This document shows positions 10,451-20,653 of a stretch of DNA of 64,000 nt, piece after piece (the first letter of the stretch is position 1; each line of letters starts with the position of its first letter). Both the position numbers and the translations under genes were made by a program. The notes under the pieces are model-generated. The model was not told the origin of the DNA. It saw nothing but the letters and a program-made list of their open reading frames with translations, and did not search any database. Source of the stretch: Euclidia mi (lineage: Eukaryota > Arthropoda > Insecta > Lepidoptera > Erebidae); assembly GCA_944739405.2 (NCBI GenBank), contig OX123205.2, forward strand, positions 41,870,475 to 41,934,474, read 5' to 3'.

Positions 10451-11234
10451 GCTTAGTACTACTAGCGTAAAATTAGCGTTTGGTTAATAGTCGTAGAGTA
10501 AAATTCTTCACGATGACTCATGCTGCAAAAATGTCTATAGACCGTTTGATCCGTATTAAATTTGCACTGTCACTTTGAACTTGAATAGAGATTTTAGTCA
10601 CTTTTTCTGTTGTTTATAATTATATTCGTATGTTTTTCGTATGAATATATACTTTGGTACACAGTTTCGTTAAGTTTTTGTTTATTATTCACTTCCAATC
10701 ACTTGTTTTAAGAAATATCACTAGCTGAATTGATGTTTATTTTATTTGAAAAGTTGAAGATTAATGTTTGTGCCAACACTTGTACTTTGTTTTCAGACCG
10801 TATAGAACACTTTTACACACATTACTTTAAATAAAAGTCACTTTTAATAATTTAAATTTTAAAGTAAACACAGAGCTGCCTCATAATGTACTTTACGTGA
10901 CGGTGGCGCCACCTATCCTCAAAAACCTTGTCAATTGTCGACGGTTATTTTATTGATCCCGTTTGGGAATCGTAAAACTTTTTTAATTCACTGTAATAAA
11001 TGTCTTTAACCTCCCAATTATTTGGTGAAAACTCTTTTGGAACACGTAGTATTTGCACTGTTTTCAATAACTTTTTGTGTCACAATATTACTACTTGATG
11101 CCATTTTGTTTGTTTTGATCAACAGCGACGCGTGTGGTAAAAAACAGAACTAAATACTTCAATTTGCCGCGGCATTATGTATACGGCGTTTGAATCGTCA
11201 GTTAAATGTTTAGGCATGATATGTAATGACGCGG
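10451..11234. other. No gene seen
   Basis: AT-rich sequence without a credible coding frame. It may contain LINE-B 5' UTR. The part after about 11161 leads into the inverted repeat and may belong to the same element. Confidence 0.5.
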
Positions 11235-11340
11235 CAATATACATTTTGCCTTCGGCATTTTACATAACCGCGAGCGTTTGTAAACTGACGACGCCGTATG
11301 TAAACGGCGGAATCATACAAAATGCCTGCGACATAGGAAT
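11235..11340 (+). repeat. About 90-bp repeat, inverted partner of 238-356
   Basis: This is the plus-orientation copy of the unit described at 238-356. It is followed by a degenerate direct repeat built on 'CGTCCCAGTCGCAGAATGTC' and 'CGTCCCAGTTGCAGAATTTC' (11341-11400). The surrounding frame at 11177-11431 is spurious. Confidence 0.6.
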
Positions 11341-11565
11341 CGTCCCAGTCGCAGAATGTCCCATTAACACAACGTCCCAGTTGCAGAATTTCCAATTAGT
11401 CCCATGTATACCACTGGTAGCAAACACATAAATAACTAATATTTTTATATTATAAAAGTTTACTATTATTTTCTACCGTAGGACTTTTTGTGAATTAGTA
11501 TTGCGCATAAACCATGCCCAGCAGTTAACGTCGTTAGATTGAGATGATGAATTATTGTACACATT

Positions 11566-11655
11566 TGTACACTCACGCCTTTTTCCCGTTGGGGTAAACA
11601 GAGACAAGAGAACGAAACTTGTTTCTATCCTTACAAAACACACGCACTTCATTGA
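11566..11655 (-). mobile_element. Diverged 3' end of LINE-P
   Basis: The plus-strand text 'CACTCACGCCTTTTTCCCG', followed by 'AACAGAGACAAGAGAACG' and a diverged 'TATCCTTACAAAACACACGC', lines up with the 3' end of LINE-P at 31950-32035. It is a 5'-truncated, old copy on the minus strand. Confidence 0.5.
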
Positions 11656-12167
11656 ATTATTTTGTAGCCGTTTATTACTGTGCCTAATGTAAAGGGATTG
11701 ATTCTCACATGAGACATTTTGTGTAATCTGTAGTTTCTTTGCAAGGATATTTTTACAGTCGCACTCGATATAGGATTAATTCCAAGGGCATTGCCTTTTC
11801 AATCGATATAAAAAAAAACTAGGAGGTTCTCAATAAAGCTGTATTTTTATAGTCTTGTTTGGTCCTATTTAACTTTAAGAGTAAAATTTTTAAACGGTTC
11901 ATTGCATTTTTTTATGATGAAATTATGTAAGCAAATTATTTACATATGTAACTGGAAAAAAAAAATTAAATCATATTTCACGTTAAGGCTTAGCTTTGAA
12001 AATAATTTAATTGTGCTTACAAGGAGCAACTTGTGTGTTTATGTCACTTGGCATAATAAATTGTTATTATCATAACCAGTTTCGGATAAGGTTATATTTA
12101 ACGCTGTCTCATGAGTCCACTTAGCTGTAATCAGTTAATTCTACTGGGATTATTATGAACTTTAATA
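11656..12167. other. No gene seen
   Basis: AT-rich DNA with several homopolymer runs and no credible coding frame or repeat structure. Confidence 0.5.
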
Positions 12168-12252
12168 TATTCATGGCAAAATGTGGGTGTAACATTTACA
12201 CCTCTGCCTACCCCTTCAGGGATACAGGCGTGAGATTATAAATAAAATTAAT
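12168..12252 (+). mobile_element. S1 SINE, 3' fragment
   Basis: 'ATTCATGGCAAAATGTGGG' followed by 'CACCTCTGCCTACCCCTTC' and 'ACAGGCGTGAGATTATAAAT' is the 3' part of the S1 SINE seen complete at 19418-19680. The tRNA-derived head is missing. Confidence 0.75.
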
Positions 12253-13663
12253 AAATTTAATATATTCTGCTTTAGCAGTAAATCTATATTGATACCTTTG
12301 GGTTCAATTGGCGTTCCAGCCAAAACGAGATATTTCGGGAGGGAAGGAAAGAGTTATGTATTTTTTAAATAAAAATCGTCAGTTTGCAATACTTTACTCA
12401 TAAAATATGTGGGCACAATATCTGCCCGACATGCGACAGGGCCATGTGATTGAGTTGGAATCATTGCTCGGCTTAGTGATCAGCGGGTTTTAAGGCAGAA
12501 TATCTCCTGTAACTGTTTCCATTACGTTCTACATCTTGCTTTTCTCGTACCAATTGTTCTTCCTATACTCTTGATGTCGTCCGTGCATTATTAACTTTTT
12601 ATCCCTAGTCTTCGCGCGAACACCACTCTGTGTTTTATCTATTTTGCCTTGCTGCCCCCTTTTTTGTATCCCATCCATATCCATACTGTTTTATGTTCTT
12701 CAATACATCTTTTTCTTTTGTACTGTATTTAATTTCTTCGGTTCTCTTACAATCTTTTAAAACCGCGAATATAAACAGCTATAAATAACCACATGAACAT
12801 ATTGTTTGCCACCTAAAATCGATATTTCATTCTCCTCATTCCATATCGCCTAAAACATATTATATTTTCAAACATCAGTCGTTCATATATTATTAATATT
12901 TCCCAAGAATAGCGGCGGGATCGGAAGTAATCCCTATTTGTGCCCCCATTTGTCGGGTAAACTGCTGTCTTAGGCAATGTGTTTCCCAAAGATGTGCGAA
13001 ATAGCTGAGCTGTTTGCAAGGAAATAATTAACCAACAGTGAGTTCAAAGCGAACTTTATTTAGAAATGATCTAAAGACATACAGAGCAAGCAGTCATCAT
13101 CATCCTAGCGTTATCCTGGTTTCATCAAAGACCTCCGTCTTGGAGGCCGCCAGCCGCTTTATAGTTTAAACAGATAATTATGAGAGAATATTGGCATTTC
13201 CATAGATTGACTGCTCTTTGAACTCTACAACCCGGAGAGATAAAGATAAATAACAGTTTAATACACACATTACCTCAAAAAGGCTAGCAAGTTCGCGCGT
13301 AATTCTACAAAAGTCAAAGGAAATACGCGGAATAGCTGCCCTACCTGGCTAGCAGTAATCGTTGTTTATCCACATAAATGTCCAGAAAAAGTTAGCAGCA
13401 CAGATAAAGTACTATTCTGCTGCTTAGTGAGTAGAAGACAAAAGTATTCCTCAACATCTACCATGGGCCCATCAATTCTGTGTTTATATCGGAGCGAAAT
13501 TCAGAACGTGGTCAGTTGCTCACTCTTATTTACATGAGCTTTTTAAGGTACCCAGTTTCTGGCTATTTGTTTGAATCCTGGCTGATGCATACTTATATTT
13601 GTATGGGATCTCTAAAATTGATAAGGACCTTAAGAAATAGTATATACTGTATATATACTGTTA
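12253..13663. other. No gene; one short repeat relic
   Basis: No credible frame is present. 13096-13165 ('CATCATCATCCTAGCGTTAT' then 'GACCTCCGTCTTGGAGG') resembles the 3' end, in reverse, of a common lepidopteran repeat with a GATGAT tail. A similar relic is at 44480-44530. Confidence 0.45.
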
Positions 13664-13716
13664 TATTTCGTTCGGTGTGTAAGAGTGGTGGACCCTCTTA
13701 CACACCGAACGAAATA
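13664..13716. repeat. Perfect 22-bp inverted repeat with 9-nt loop
   Basis: The left arm 'TATTTCGTTCGGTGTGTAAG' plus AG is mirrored exactly after the loop TGGTGGACC. No other part of a transposon is visible. It could be a foldback element, a small-RNA hairpin or a snap-back duplication. Confidence 0.65.
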
Positions 13717-15002
13717 CCCCGCACATCTTTAACGTGTCTGCAGCCTTTCTCAAGTAAACATCCGTCTTATTGTCCCACGAACAATGAGAAATCTTATTTT
13801 TGTTCGAGCTTTTAACAAACGTTGAACTTTGCGTTACTGTAAGTAAATGTGAAAGTATGACGAATATTGGAATATACATCAATGGAAGCTGTGGTTTTTG
13901 TGGGGCTTGTAAATTAGATGGTCGGAAAAGAACTGAAGCTGGAGTTTTGTCGTATGACAACCTATATTTGTACCATATTAAAACACAAACTTTATCTAAA
14001 ATAACGAGATATTGAGAAGAAATATAAAATAACTGAATCAACTTTGAAATATCATAATATTTTAAAGCTAGAAATATGGAGTGTAGCTTTTGCGAGTGGA
14101 TCTCATACATTTCTTGGTTATTGAAGTATAGTCTCGTTGTGAGTTTGCTCGTGATATTTTTGGTCTTCTATTAATGTTCTATTATGTTAAGGCAACGATG
14201 ACATCGCAGTGGAGATACTAATAGACTGGTAAGCAGGAGGACTCGAGTTAAATCTACGGTATGCACGATTGAAAAAAATAAGTAGGTCGTACAATTTTTT
14301 TACTATTGCTTGCTACACCTGCATGTCAGAGATTTCTTCATAATTGTTTCAAACGGCATGTCTAGTCTGCCATCTTTTTTCGTTCCCAGCCATAGAAATA
14401 GAGACTAATGATCAGCTTTGTTCGCACAAAGCTGATGATTAAGTAGACGAGGATTATACAGAGCTATGTGATACCATGTTACGTCCGTTGTTCATATTCA
14501 AATATTTTCAAAGTAACTGATGTAAGTATGCATTTTAATTTAAAATAAGAGAGGTGACTGTTTTCTAATTATCAACAGTAAACACAAAATTACTAACTAT
14601 CCACACATGTCGGCACCAAATTTATCAAAATACTTATCTTCATACATCCCCATCTTCACCAATTTACAACGAAACCCTTAATCACAATAGCCCCATATGG
14701 CGTTCACCAATTTTTCCATATATTTAATCACTATAATAGATCACATCATTTCCGTAATTTTTCTCACTGCCCCGTCTCCCCCTAAAAGAAGTCCATGGGG
14801 ATCAGGGATACAATCATCGCGGTCAGCAGATTTGATTAGCTGAGGGGACATGCGATGACAAAAATCGATGTCGCATTTGGCCGGCTCTAATTTCTTAGCT
14901 TCAGATGTAATATTATGTTGAATTTTGGGTCAGGAAACTTTTTCGAAACAGCTGGATTGATTTTGATATCATAAAATATTGTTTTTTTTATTAAAAGGTT
15001 CT
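13717..15002. other. No gene seen
   Basis: AT-rich sequence with no credible coding frame. A 10-bp stem, ATCAGCTTTG/CAAAGCTGAT, lies near 14412-14438. Nothing else is recognisable. Confidence 0.45.
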
Positions 15003-15180
15003 AATAATAATAATAATAATAATAATAAATTTTTATTTCAGACAAGGTCCATATAGTTACAATTACATACATAAAACTTAACCTATGTTAGTGAACACAA
15101 TAAACTTACTAATCTAGAAGGACTCGCAACCATCTCCTCGATATATCGGAGTCATACTTATCGGCAATGACATTTAGGAT
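15003..15180 (-). mobile_element. CR1-like LINE 3' end with (AAT)n tail
   Basis: The (TAA)n microsatellite at 15003-15030, directly followed by 'TTTTTATTTCAGACAAGG', is the minus-strand 3' end typical of some lepidopteran CR1-type elements as I recall them. No coding sequence remains. The family call is tentative; the microsatellite itself is certain. Confidence 0.4.
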
Positions 15181-15189
15181 GCCATTAGT

Positions 15190-15378
15190 ACTACCCCGTA
15201 CTCTTTGAAGTGATGTTTTTTATTATAACCCTCACACTAAGAATTAATCTTGTGTCAAGGGGAACTTTACAAACATTCAATCGAAGTACACAAAGTAACT
15301 TTGATCTCGTAGGGACTTGTCTCGGAAGGCCAAAATTCCGATAGGTTTGTGTAAAAATGTAGTTGTGAATCACAATTT
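15190..15378 (-). mobile_element. S2 SINE body, diverged
   Basis: On the minus strand 'TGTGATTCACAACTACATTT', a 'GTTTGTAAAGTTCCCC' block and 'TAATTCTTAGTGTGAGG' line up with the S2 copy at 40140-40280. The tRNA-like head is not preserved. Confidence 0.5.
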
Positions 15379-15379
15379 A

Positions 15380-16180
15380 TTAGGTGTTTTTGTGGTTATA
15401 ACAAAATTTATTATTTAGAGGACCTGCCGGGTCCGCTAGTGTTATGTGACTTGTGGTTTTATTAATAAGTCAGGCGACTTGTTAATATAGCGGCGCCAAT
15501 TGTAATTTCAAACCCACTGAAATAAACATAAATATATTCATCTAAATAAATCCAGCCTTTATAAGGACAAGGAAGATAATATCACATACACAATACATAA
15601 TCGAATTATTTCCGCCAATTATAAACCGATACAATCAATAACTTCAGAATCACATCAACCGAAACTTCTACCGAAGCACTCCATTGAATTTAACGCAGCG
15701 CCAATAAAGGGGTAAGCAGAGACCCAGTATAGATCATTTTATGTCCAACAGTACCCCTCGTTCCCCTAATGCAATTATCGGGTGTAACTATGGATGCACA
15801 AGTTTACAGACAGTGACGCACCCCTTGTTCGAGTGTAAAGGTGTTTTTACACTTGCCGATCGCGATATTGAAAATGTTGATTGATGCCCGATGAAATGAA
15901 CAAAAGCAAGCCATTATTTTACAAAAAAATACGCTGTTCATAAAAATATTTTTACATGTCACGTAACCTCAAAGACTAATTTAAACTTAGGGTAATGGCC
16001 ACAAAAGCTTAAACACCTAAAGTTGTCTTCCTAATAAACGCTTACGCAACATAATCAAGCCTATTACTATTAATATGGAAAAGTCGGAGCTAGCCACGTA
16101 ATTACACGCAAAATAAAAAGAAGATCAAGAAAAAATGTGTGAGCATAGATGAATAACTGATTGTTTCAACTTTGAAATTT
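15380..16180. other. No gene seen
   Basis: No credible coding frame or repeat termini. AT-rich spacer before the composite SINE. Confidence 0.45.
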
Positions 16181-16588
16181 TTGCCGTGTGGTTGACGGCA
16201 TAGAATACAAGTGTCACCACCCCCTATCTTCTCGTGGATGTCGTAAGAGGCGACTAAGGGATAACACGATGCAAATACCATCTTTGCGTAGAGACGGAAA
16301 ACTCGACATCAAACCCTATACGACTGCCTCGTTGGTCTCGCGGCATAAATGTGCGCGTGGGATCGGGAGGTCCCGGGTTCGATTCCTGGGTCGGGCGGTG
16401 TTATTGGGTTTTTCTGTCACGAAACTCTCAGTAGCAGCACGGAGTCTGGAAATGTGCCCGGTACGGCAATAGGCTCGCCCCTTATTACGTGGGACTAAAA
16501 GTATATCTGGCGAAAAGTGGGTGTAGAAATACACCTCTGCCTACCCCTTCGGGGATAAAAGGCGTGACGATATGTATGTATGTATGTA
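16181..16588 (+). mobile_element. Composite S1 SINE with extra 5' module, full length
   Basis: It is flanked by the 8-bp direct repeat TGAAATTT (16173-16180 and 16589-16596). A 5' module of about 140 bp starts 'GCCGTGTGGTTGACGGCATA' and contains 'GTCGTAAGAGGCGACTAAGG'. A tRNA-like module follows ('GACTGCCTCGTTGGTCTCGC', B-box GGTTCGATTCC), then the S1 body and the 'CTCTGCCTACCCCTTCGGGG' tail ending in TATG repeats. 58476-58890 is a second copy, nearly identical throughout. Copies at 57013 and 27812 lack the extra module. Confidence 0.85.
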
Positions 16589-16597
16589 TGAAATTTA

Positions 16598-17218
16598 CAG
16601 TAATATACATAATTTCATCCATTAGCAGACAAAAGTTCGAATTATTACAATTTTATTAATAATTCAAGAAAGATCTAAGGAAAGAGAAGAGTGTCATTTC
16701 TTGAGCATTTGCGCCATAGTTCGGCAAAACCACGGTTCAATCAATATTGTGGGTGAAATATGCAATAATATAGCATATAGCAATAATATGGAAATAGTCT
16801 CAATGATTGCCAAACTGTATTAGCGTCTGTACTCACATTAGAAGAACAACATATATATTTCCTTTTGTCACGATACCCGCCGCCAAAATATTCAAATAGG
16901 TAGTTACATGTCATGGCAGTGTACAGTCTCCCTAACCCGTGAAATGTTTTAGATGTAAGTATTGATAGCATTGTCTCCTGGGAAAATTGGGTAATAGGGG
17001 CGGAAATGTCATGTCATCGGACTATGATTGTCATGAATATTTATGTGAAGTGTAACTTCATTACTGAGGTTTAACGTGGATTGTATTTAAAAGTAAATGT
17101 TGATAGAATGATTAAAATGTTGTTTGTACGAAATCTGTTTTACATTTTAATTAGTATTTTTAATTTTGTGAATATTCTGTTTTTTATAATGGTGAACAAT
17201 AAAGTATATTATTATTTA
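16598..17218. other. No gene seen
   Basis: Unassigned AT-rich spacer with no credible frame. Confidence 0.45.
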
Positions 17219-17440
17219 GACTGCTTCCGCAGTCCAGTGGATAGCGTGCGATCTCGGGTTTAATTCTCAGGTCAGCCAAAACTATAACTGACTTTTCCGA
17301 ATTCTCAGTTGTAGTACGGAGTCCGGCAATGTGCCCGATAACGGCAATAGGCTCAACGTGGTCGACGCAGGTGAAATGTGGCTGTAATATTATACCTTTG
17401 CCTACCAGTACGGGAATACAGGTGTGAGATTATAAAATAT
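17219..17440 (+). mobile_element. S1 SINE, diverged copy
   Basis: It begins 'GACTGCTTCCGCAGTCCAGT' (A-box region GTCCAGTGGATAGCGT), has a degenerate B-box and the S1 body, and ends 'ACAGGTGTGAGATTATAAAA'. It is more diverged than the copy at 19418. Confidence 0.75.
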
Positions 17441-18031
17441 TTTAGACCTATATTTTGGCGCTTCTTGCAACATATATGGTGTAGTGACACTTTGTATTCT
17501 TAATCCGTCACCACTCAAACACATATTTGCGTATCTCACATTAAAAAAAGTAAATAATAATATAAAACCTGAAACATCGATCGCCAGCTTTAGGCAGTCA
17601 AACCTTGTGCCATATTCAGCTAGTTTCTTGCTGGTGACACTTTTCAATTCAGTCTGTAGAGGACGTTATATACTGAGGACACGTGTAGCGACATTCAGTC
17701 GACTTGTACGGACACGTGCTGGTTGTACAGAATGCATGTCAATGCGATGCGTATTGGATTAGTTAGTCGTTGAAGTAGTAAGCAGCTTTGTGGTACGTAA
17801 ATGTATGGTCTTGTTATTAGTTAAAGGATTAAACTACGGGCTGAGTTATTGAGATTAGTTTATGGGGTAATAGATTATTATTGTTTTCATCATTTAAAGG
17901 AATTTTCGGGACTCTAGGGTTATTATGAACAACTGGTGTTACGGACATACATTTAACGTTATAGTTAAGAGTAGGTTTGCAATGCCAATATAATTACCTT
18001 ACAATCATCCTGAAATTATGCAGAGATATCA
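17441..18031. other. No gene seen
   Basis: Two overlapping short frames on opposite strands (17402-17647, 17484-17762) show no domain and look spurious. Confidence 0.45.
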
Positions 18032-18118
18032 GGTAGCAGGTACGTTCCAAAATTAAGTCGCTACTAATAGGTATAAAGACGAGTATATGTATAGACAAGT
18101 GTGTACCAATGTGCTATA
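18032..18118 (+). repeat. Direct repeat, copy 1 (partner 18605-18690)
   Basis: 'GTAGCAGGTACGTTCC', 'AAGTCGCTAC' and 'ATGTATAGACAAGTGT' recur in the same order and spacing at 18605-18690. The copies are diverged and about 490 bp apart. The repeated element is not identified. Confidence 0.5.
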
Positions 18119-18604
18119 CTATCTGTTTGTTTATTCCTTCAAAAATATAAAGCCATCCACGTCAGTTTGCAAGCGGCATCAACTGGATCACTAAGTAATA
18201 CTCAGCTCTGTAAACATCGCCCGTCTAGATGCTCATTCAGCCACAATAAAACGAAACTCTTTTAGAACCACCCGTCTGCCTGTCACATACGATTCCAAGT
18301 AAATACGGGTATCGAGTAGAACTCTCTCAAGACAAGAAAATCGCTAAATCTAGGGAAAATGCGAAAATATCCCTTGTGCGAGTTTGAAAAACTTTTTTTG
18401 TTTGCTACAGACAAACAGCGTTGGTTGGTGGATTGAGCTGATTGTATGCTTAGCATACGATTGGTTGCAAGATTGAGAGATCGTGATGCATGCTTAGCTT
18501 AATAAATTATTAGGTTGTTGAATAAAAATATTTGAGATGCATCTTTAATTGAACGGACTATTTTTATTATTAGCCATTTGCAACAGTCAATCAACAGGTG
18601 TACA

Positions 18605-18690
18605 GTTAGCAGGTGCGTTCCGAAATCTAGTCGCTACGTACAGAATACGTATATAAGTGAGTAAATGTATAGACAAGTGTACCTATATAA
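18605..18690 (+). repeat. Direct repeat, copy 2 (partner 18032-18118)
   Basis: This is the second copy of the unit at 18032. The 490 bp between them contains 'GGTTGGTGGATTGAGC' and 'GGTTGCAAGATTGAGAG', a further degenerate short repeat, but no coding frame. Confidence 0.5.
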
Positions 18691-18810
18691 AATTTTGTCT
18701 CAAGAGATCGAATCCACACCACTCGAGCAATACTAAATGTCAAGGCAATCGCTTAAACCATAACGCTATTACTAGAGGAAAAATTACACTGACTGCTGAA
18801 TTGTAACAAA

Positions 18811-19040
18811 AGACAATGTCGTGGTCCAGTGGATAGCGTATGCGTCTACTTATTGGGAGGTCCCGGGTTCGATTCCCAGGTCGGGAAATAGTGTTACTGA
18901 GTTATTCCGAATTCTCAGTAGCAATAGGCTCGCCAACTATTGCGTGAGAACAAAATTTATAAGGCAAAAGATACGTGTAATATTACACCACTACCTACCT
19001 CTTCAGGGATATAGGCGTGACACAAAAAAAATGATAAATC
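18811..19040 (+). mobile_element. S1 SINE copy with internal deletion
   Basis: A-box region 'GTGGTCCAGTGGATAGCGTA' and B-box 'GGTTCGATTCCC' are well preserved. The middle lacks the 'CACGGAGTCTGG' segment present in other copies. The 3' module reads 'CACTACCTACCTCTTC' with the GGCGTGA end. Confidence 0.78.
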
Positions 19041-19417
19041 ACAACGTCTTTTTAAAAGATTGTACGCCATATACAAATACCTCCTAACATTATGTTACAT
19101 TGCCAGTACAAATATATATATATATAAAATATAAAATTTGTGTCAGCGCTGATATAAGTTATTCTGTCACGTGTGCCCAGTCTGAAGCTTAGGTAGTTAC
19201 AAGTCCGGTCAAATACACGCTATATACAGTCTTGTAGCACAAATATGATTGGAAACAATATGTCGAAATGTATAAAGCAAAAATGTTTCTGGAAATTCAT
19301 TAAAACATAACTATGGTGACGGGTAGACACATAAGTAGAAAAAGCTAATCAATTTCTGTGATATGATATAGAAGCTACCTTTAACATTTATTTTCCATAT
19401 ATATTTTGTGACTGACA

Positions 19418-19680
19418 GACTGCCTCCGTGGTCCAGTGGATAGCGTATGCGACTGCTGACCGGAGGTCCCGGGTTCGATTCCCGGGTTGGGCAAAAGTGT
19501 TACTGGGTTTTTCCGAATACTCAGCAGTAACACGGAGTCAGGTGATGTGCCCGGTAACGGCAATAGGCTCGCCCCCTATTACGTGGGACCTAAAAATTCA
19601 TGGTGAAATGTAGGTGTAATATTTACACCTCTGCCTACCCTTTCGGGGAAACAGGCGTAAGACTATAAATAAAAAAATAA
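19418..19680 (+). mobile_element. S1 SINE, complete representative copy
   Basis: This copy best shows the family: tRNA-derived head 'GACTGCCTCCGTGGTCCAGT' with A-box, B-box 'GGTTCGATTCCCGGG', a tRNA-unrelated body ('TTACTGGGTTTTTCCGAA', 'CAATAGGCTCGCCCCCTATT') and the 3' module 'CACCTCTGCCTACCC', ending in an A-rich tail. Internal A and B boxes imply RNA polymerase III transcription. Confidence 0.85.
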
Positions 19681-19757
19681 AACATGTATTTTGTTTTTAA
19701 GTAAAGCATTTTCGTCGGAATCAGCATTAAATTTCACACACTTTAACTTGACGTGTA

Positions 19758-19862
19758 CTAGAGTTGAGCTACTTTGTAGATAACAAATAGAGTACATCTT
19801 ACTTACGCATCGTCCGTCATGTTGAAGTGCTAAGAAATGATGATTTTGACAAAAATGCTAAA
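19758..19862 (-). repeat. Unclassified interspersed repeat, copy 2
   Basis: This is the reverse-complement partner of 50-125, as described there. No termini are identified. Confidence 0.5.
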
Positions 19863-20653
19863 TATACCACGGTAACCACCTAATATATAGATGGGCAGTT
19901 GTCTTGCTTTCTACCAAGCAAAGCAATAAGAATAAGAACAAAAAGAATTTGAATATGTTATCCTTTAAAACCGGTGAAGCCGGCGTTCACGAATATAAAC
20001 CATACGCCATGCTATCACATTGCTGTAGATGCAAGGGTCATCTAAATTGTTCACCGGAAGCACAGGAATCCAAAATATTCTATCCCAACCTAACCCGGTG
20101 CCCAACTTCAAAGATTTTCGTATATAAAAAGTATACCAAAAGTTGAAAACATGATTGTATTTATGAACTACCTACATATGTAAGTTTGAAAAAAATTTGA
20201 CAGCTACGGAACGGAATGTCGGAAAATTTTTATTCCGTTAAAATAATTAAAACATTTGTTTGGAATAGCAATAATCAACGCTAAATAAACTACGCAACAC
20301 AGTGGTTCCGAAATCGGGTTGGATAAATTTATATAAGGTGGTTTCACCCTCTGCAGCTTTAGCTCGCTAAAGAAAGTAAAGCGAGCCTAACACCTACATT
20401 GAAGCCATTCTATCCGATATAGAAAATATCTTGCTGGCTGGTGCGAGGAGCGCCGTGACAGCCTTCGAAGCGCTGGCGTACAGCGCTAGCCTCCATGCCG
20501 GCCTCCGCTAGCGCACTGGCCGACGGCAACGGTCCGCCGCCACGGACAATAAAAATATTAATTGTCATATGTCAAAGTGTATATTTAGTGTAGTTTTGAT
20601 ATTATTTATTTAGATAAGTTTATTTTTAGTGCATATAGTTAATTGTTCGGCAT
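19863..20653. other. Spacer and probable 5' UTR of the 20.65-kb element
   Basis: The first half is AT-rich with no gene. 20340-20560 becomes GC-rich ('CTCCATGCCGGCCTCCGC') and directly precedes the retroelement ORF, so it may be its 5' UTR. The element's 5' end is not identified. Confidence 0.4.

Noticed and set aside
15003..15030. A regulatory (TAA)n motif
   Set aside because: It is an ordinary microsatellite, probably the tail of a LINE 3' end.
16188..16472. 94-codon open frame in the composite SINE, with a similar 123-codon frame at 58494
   Set aside because: The same frame appears in both SINE copies because the SINE is conserved, and it runs through Pol III A and B boxes. No protein domain.
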